From Mesorhizobium sp. ES1-4 (lineage in GTDB: Bacteria > Pseudomonadota > Alphaproteobacteria > Rhizobiales > Rhizobiaceae): 64,000 nt of DNA. Shown here piece by piece: positions 61,572 through 64,000 of the stretch (its first letter is position 1; the number at the start of each line of letters is the position of its first letter). Location of the stretch: assembly GCF_020164745.1 (NCBI RefSeq), contig NZ_JAIUGV010000005.1, positions 1-64,000 of the forward strand. The letters are read 5' to 3'. The position numbers and the translations under genes were made by a program. Under the pieces are notes generated by a model. The model was not told where the DNA came from and did not search any database. It was given only the letters and a program-made list of their open reading frames with translations.

Positions 61572-61692
61572 TATTCAGGTGAGGCCGGCCTGCAAATGGC
61601 GGCGTCCTCCGCTTCCGGTGCTCACGTACTTCAAGTACGTTCCGTTCCGGTTCTCGAACGCCACCTTTTTCGACTCGGCCTGACCTGAATCT
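61572..61692. repeat. Dispersed repeat (family 2), full-length copy
   Basis: ATTCAGGTGAGGCCGG at the left and TCGGCCTGACCTGAAT at the right are inverted at 14 of 16 positions. Between them is a conserved interior with the small palindrome GTACTTCAAGTAC. Total length is about 121 bp. It lies between msrB and the VWA gene. Shortened or partial copies lie at 20903, 33929 and 59031. Confidence 0.88.
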
Positions 61693-61711
61693 CAGCCGCT
61701 CAGCCGGCAGA

Positions 61712-62902
61712 TCAATGTTTTCTCGAAAGCTGCTTCGTCGCGCCTTCAAGCCCCGCCAGCGTCAGCGGGAACATGCGGCCGCCGAAGATGTCGCGGATCA
61801 TGGCAATGGAATGGGTAAAGCCCCAGTTCTTTTCGCTCTCGGGGTTCAGCCACACCGCGTTCGGCCATTGCCGCAGGAGGCGGCCGAGCCAGACGCTGCC
61901 CGCCTCGGGGTTCCAGTGTTCCACCGAGCCGCCGGGGTGGGCGATCTCGTAAGGGCTCATCGAGGCGTCGCCGACGACGATGACCTTATAGTCGGGGCCA
62001 TATTTGTGGAGGAGGTCGAAGGTCGGGATCGTCTCGGCATGCCGGCGGCGATTGTCCTTCCACACGCCTTCGTAGAGGCAGTTGTGGAAGTAGAAATATT
62101 CGAGCTGGCGGAATTCGGCGCGAGCCGCCGAAAACAGCTCTTCGACGCTTTTGATATGGTCGTCCATCGAGCCACCGACATCGAAGAACATCAGGAGCTT
62201 CACCGCATTGCGGCGCTCGGGCCGTGTCCGGACATCGAGATAGCCGTGCTCGGCCGTGGCGTGGATGGTTCCGGGCAGGTCGAACTCTTCCTCGGCGCCT
62301 TCCCGCACCCAGCGGCGCAGGCGCTTCAGCGCGATCTTGATGTTGCGGGTGCCGAGTTCGACGGCATCGTCGAAATTCCTGAACTCGCGCTTGTCCCATA
62401 CCTTCACCGCGCGGCGGTTGCGGCTTTCGTGCTGGCCGATACGCACGCCTTCGGGATTGTAGCCATAGGCGCCGAACGGTGAGGTGCCGCCGGTGCCGAT
62501 CCATTTCGAGCCGCCCTGATGGCGTCCCTTTTGTTCCTCCAGCCGCTGTTTCAGCGTCTCCATCAACTTGTCGAAACCGCCAAGCGCCTCGACCAGGTTT
62601 TTCTCCTCCTGGGTCAGGTGCTTTTCGGCGAGCCGGCGCAGCCACTCTTCGGGAATATTGGCGGCGTCTACCGCGTCAGGCCCACCCAGTGCCTCGATAC
62701 CTTTGAAGACATGCGCGAACACCTGATCGAAGCGGTCGATATGACGCTCATCCTTCACCAGGGCGGAGCGGGAAAGGTAGTAAAATCCCTCGACGTCGTA
62801 GTCGACCAGTCCGGCTTCCAGTCCCTCCAGCAGCGACAGATATTCCCGCAGCGAAACGGGAACACGCGCTGCCTTCAGTTCGAGGAAGAAGGGGAGGAAC
62901 AT
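61712..62902 (-). CDS. CoxE-like VWA domain protein
   Basis: The 396-residue protein has an N-terminal helical region and a C-terminal von Willebrand A domain with a MIDAS-type motif (FFDVGGSMDDH) and VIVVGDASMSPYE. It belongs to the CoxE/YehP-like group that works with MoxR AAA+ ATPases in metal insertion or protein maturation. A MoxR-type ATPase is two genes upstream on the same strand. The target is unknown. Confidence 0.88.
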   Translation of the reverse strand: MFLPFFLELKAARVPVSLREYLSLLEGLEAGLVDYDVEGFYYLSRSALVKDERHIDRFDQVFAHVFKGIEALGGPDAVDAANIPEEWLRRLAEKHLTQEEKNLVEALGGFDKLMETLKQRLEEQKGRHQGGSKWIGTGGTSPFGAYGYNPEGVRIGQHESRNRRAVKVWDKREFRNFDDAVELGTRNIKIALKRLRRWVREGAEEEFDLPGTIHATAEHGYLDVRTRPERRNAVKLLMFFDVGGSMDDHIKSVEELFSAARAEFRQLEYFYFHNCLYEGVWKDNRRRHAETIPTFDLLHKYGPDYKVIVVGDASMSPYEIAHPGGSVEHWNPEAGSVWLGRLLRQWPNAVWLNPESEKNWGFTHSIAMIRDIFGGRMFPLTLAGLEGATKQLSRKH

Positions 62903-62909
62903 CTTCTAT

Positions 62910-63356
62910 CTACAGCAGATCATACTCGATGAAACCCGTCCTGCGGGCGACATGGTCGTAGAGCTTGCGCGCGGTGGCGTTGGTCTCGTGCGTCATCCAG
63001 TAGACGTTCTTGACGCCGATCCTGGCCGCCTCATCCTGGACGGCCTTGATCAGGGCGGCGCCGATGCCCTTGCCGCGCACCTCGGGGTCGGCGAACAGGT
63101 CCTGCAGATAGCAGTTGTTTTTCTCCGACCAGCCGGAGCGGTGGTAGAGATAGTGGGTGAGGCCGACGGCCTTGCCGTCGAGGGTAGCGATAAAACCCTT
63201 CGGCTCGAATTCGCCGTCCGTGAACAGCCGCTTCCAGGTGACGGTGTAGACCTCTTCCGGCAGCTTCGTCTCGTAGAACGTCAGGTAGTCGGTCCACAGG
63301 CGGCGCCAGTCGGCATGGTCGGATTGAGCGAGCGGGCGGACAACGATCTCGGACAT
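62910..63356 (-). CDS. GNAT-family N-acetyltransferase
   Basis: The 148-residue protein has the GNAT acetyl-CoA motif LFADPEVRGKGIGAALI and the C-terminal helix NATARKLYDHVARRTGFIEY. GGAGGAGA precedes the ATG. It lies between the MoxR and VWA genes, 7 bp from the VWA start, so all three are probably co-transcribed. The substrate is unknown. Confidence 0.88.
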   Translation of the reverse strand: MSEIVVRPLAQSDHADWRRLWTDYLTFYETKLPEEVYTVTWKRLFTDGEFEPKGFIATLDGKAVGLTHYLYHRSGWSEKNNCYLQDLFADPEVRGKGIGAALIKAVQDEAARIGVKNVYWMTHETNATARKLYDHVARRTGFIEYDLL

Positions 63357-63449
63357 TTTTTATCTCCTCCGAAGGGTTCTGGCCGAAGCTGACGTGCTCT
63401 TCGGCCGGCGGCAACGGTCCACAGCCGGGGAAAGCGCTGCTGCTGGCCT

Positions 63450-64000
63450 CTATTGCTGTCTTCTGGCCATGAAGGCCAACCGCTCGAACAGATGCACATC
63501 CTGTTCGTTTTTGAGCAGCGCGCCGTGCAGCTTGGGCAGCGCGTTCTTGGGGTCGGCGCGCAGATCCTCGGGCGCGATGTCGTCAGCGACCAGAAGCCTT
63601 ATCCAGTCCAGCGCCTCGGATGTCGACGGCTTCTTCTTCAGGCCGGGCACGTCGCGGATCTCGTAGAACTGGGTGAGGGCCGCACGCACCAGGTTCTGCT
63701 TGATGCCGGGATAGTGCACGTCGACGATCCTGTGCAGCGTGTCGACATCGGGGAAGCGGATGTAGTGGAAGAAACAACGGCGCAGGAAGGCGTCGGGCAG
63801 TTCCTTCTCGTTGTTTGAGGTGATGATGACGATCGGCCGGACGGCGGCGCGGATGGTCTCGCCGGTCTCGTAGACGAAGAACTCCATCCGATCGAGTTCC
63901 TGCAGCAGATCGTTGGGGAATTCGATGTCGGCCTTGTCGATCTCGTCGATCAAAAGCACGACCTTCTTGCCGGCCGCGAACGCCTCCCAAAGTTTGCCGC
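63450..64000 (-). CDS. MoxR-family AAA+ ATPase, C-terminal part (cut by window end)
   Basis: About 183 codons are visible, and the frame stays open to the window edge. Walker B appears as VVLLIDEIDKAD, then sensor 1 as PIVIITSNNEKELPDAFLRRC with the arginine finger, and sensor 2 lies further on. The Walker A part lies beyond 64000. MoxR ATPases act with VWA proteins as chaperones, which fits the CoxE-like gene downstream. Confidence 0.92.
   Translation of the reverse strand, partial: GKLWEAFAAGKKVVLLIDEIDKADIEFPNDLLQELDRMEFFVYETGETIRAAVRPIVIITSNNEKELPDAFLRRCFFHYIRFPDVDTLHRIVDVHYPGIKQNLVRAALTQFYEIRDVPGLKKKPSTSEALDWIRLLVADDIAPEDLRADPKNALPKLHGALLKNEQDVHLFERLAFMARRQQ

Noticed and set aside
63381..63406. 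GGCCGAAG...CTTCGGCC hairpin as a terminator for the MoxR gene
   Set aside because: No U-tract on either strand, and the downstream genes appear co-transcribed.

Overview
The window is high-GC alphaproteobacterial DNA of the order Hyphomicrobiales. It most resembles Mesorhizobium. The evidence is the fixNOQP/fixGHIS order next to an FnrN-type regulator, L21 with a C-terminal helix-hairpin-helix tail, GapR, a rhizobial-type pyruvate carboxylase, RIME-like intergenic palindromes and the hydroxyproline and liv gene sets. Genus and strain are inferred from gene content only. There are no rRNA genes and no CRISPR array; one tRNA gene is present.

Left part (1-18.7 kb): hemN and the [4Fe-4S] regulator fnrN are divergent and share an FNR-type box. 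They are followed by a complete cbb3 oxidase set: ccoNOQP (structural genes) and ccoGHIS (copper insertion and assembly). Three boxes of the form CTGAY-N4-ATCAG suggest oxygen-responsive control by FnrN or FixK. The third box lies beyond ccoS, in front of an accessory stretch. That stretch encodes a stand-alone CHAT/caspase-like protein, a UbiM-like flavin hydroxylase and a membrane GGDEF-EAL protein, followed by about 0.8 kb without recognisable genes, two small hypothetical ORFs and a tyrosine integrase. The integrase sits 114 bp from the 3' end of tRNA-Ser(CGA), so the left part may be an integrated island whose far end lies outside the window.

Middle (18.8-44 kb) is core chromosome. It carries rplU-rpmA, obgE-proB-proA-nadD, an MFS transporter and an MscS channel, and rsfS-rlmH. 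These are followed by an EnvC-like protein, a CtpA protease and a divergent polysaccharide deacetylase, then rppH, and alr, two Rnk-like genes and dadA (alanine interconversion and D-alanine oxidation). Next are a coupled pair of lipoprotein genes (PLA2-like and phospholipase D-like) and a LysR regulator divergent from mmsA. proB ends in an 18-bp tandem repeat, and the 3' end of mmsA is present three times.

Right part (44-64 kb): a GntR regulator and the 4-hydroxyproline genes (DHDPS-like deaminase, FAD dehydrogenase, 2-epimerase) form a cluster. The dehydrogenase appears broken by a palindromic element near its start and by a frameshift. A full branched-chain amino-acid type ABC transporter follows (livH, livM, livG with a C-terminal HhH extension, livF, a small membrane protein, livK). 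After it come pyruvate carboxylase, gapR, a DUF4268-like gene, arsC, a decayed membrane-protein gene, msrB, a CoxE-like VWA protein, a GNAT acetyltransferase and the C-terminal part of a MoxR AAA+ ATPase cut by the window end.

Two dispersed palindromic repeat families occur between genes throughout the core part.
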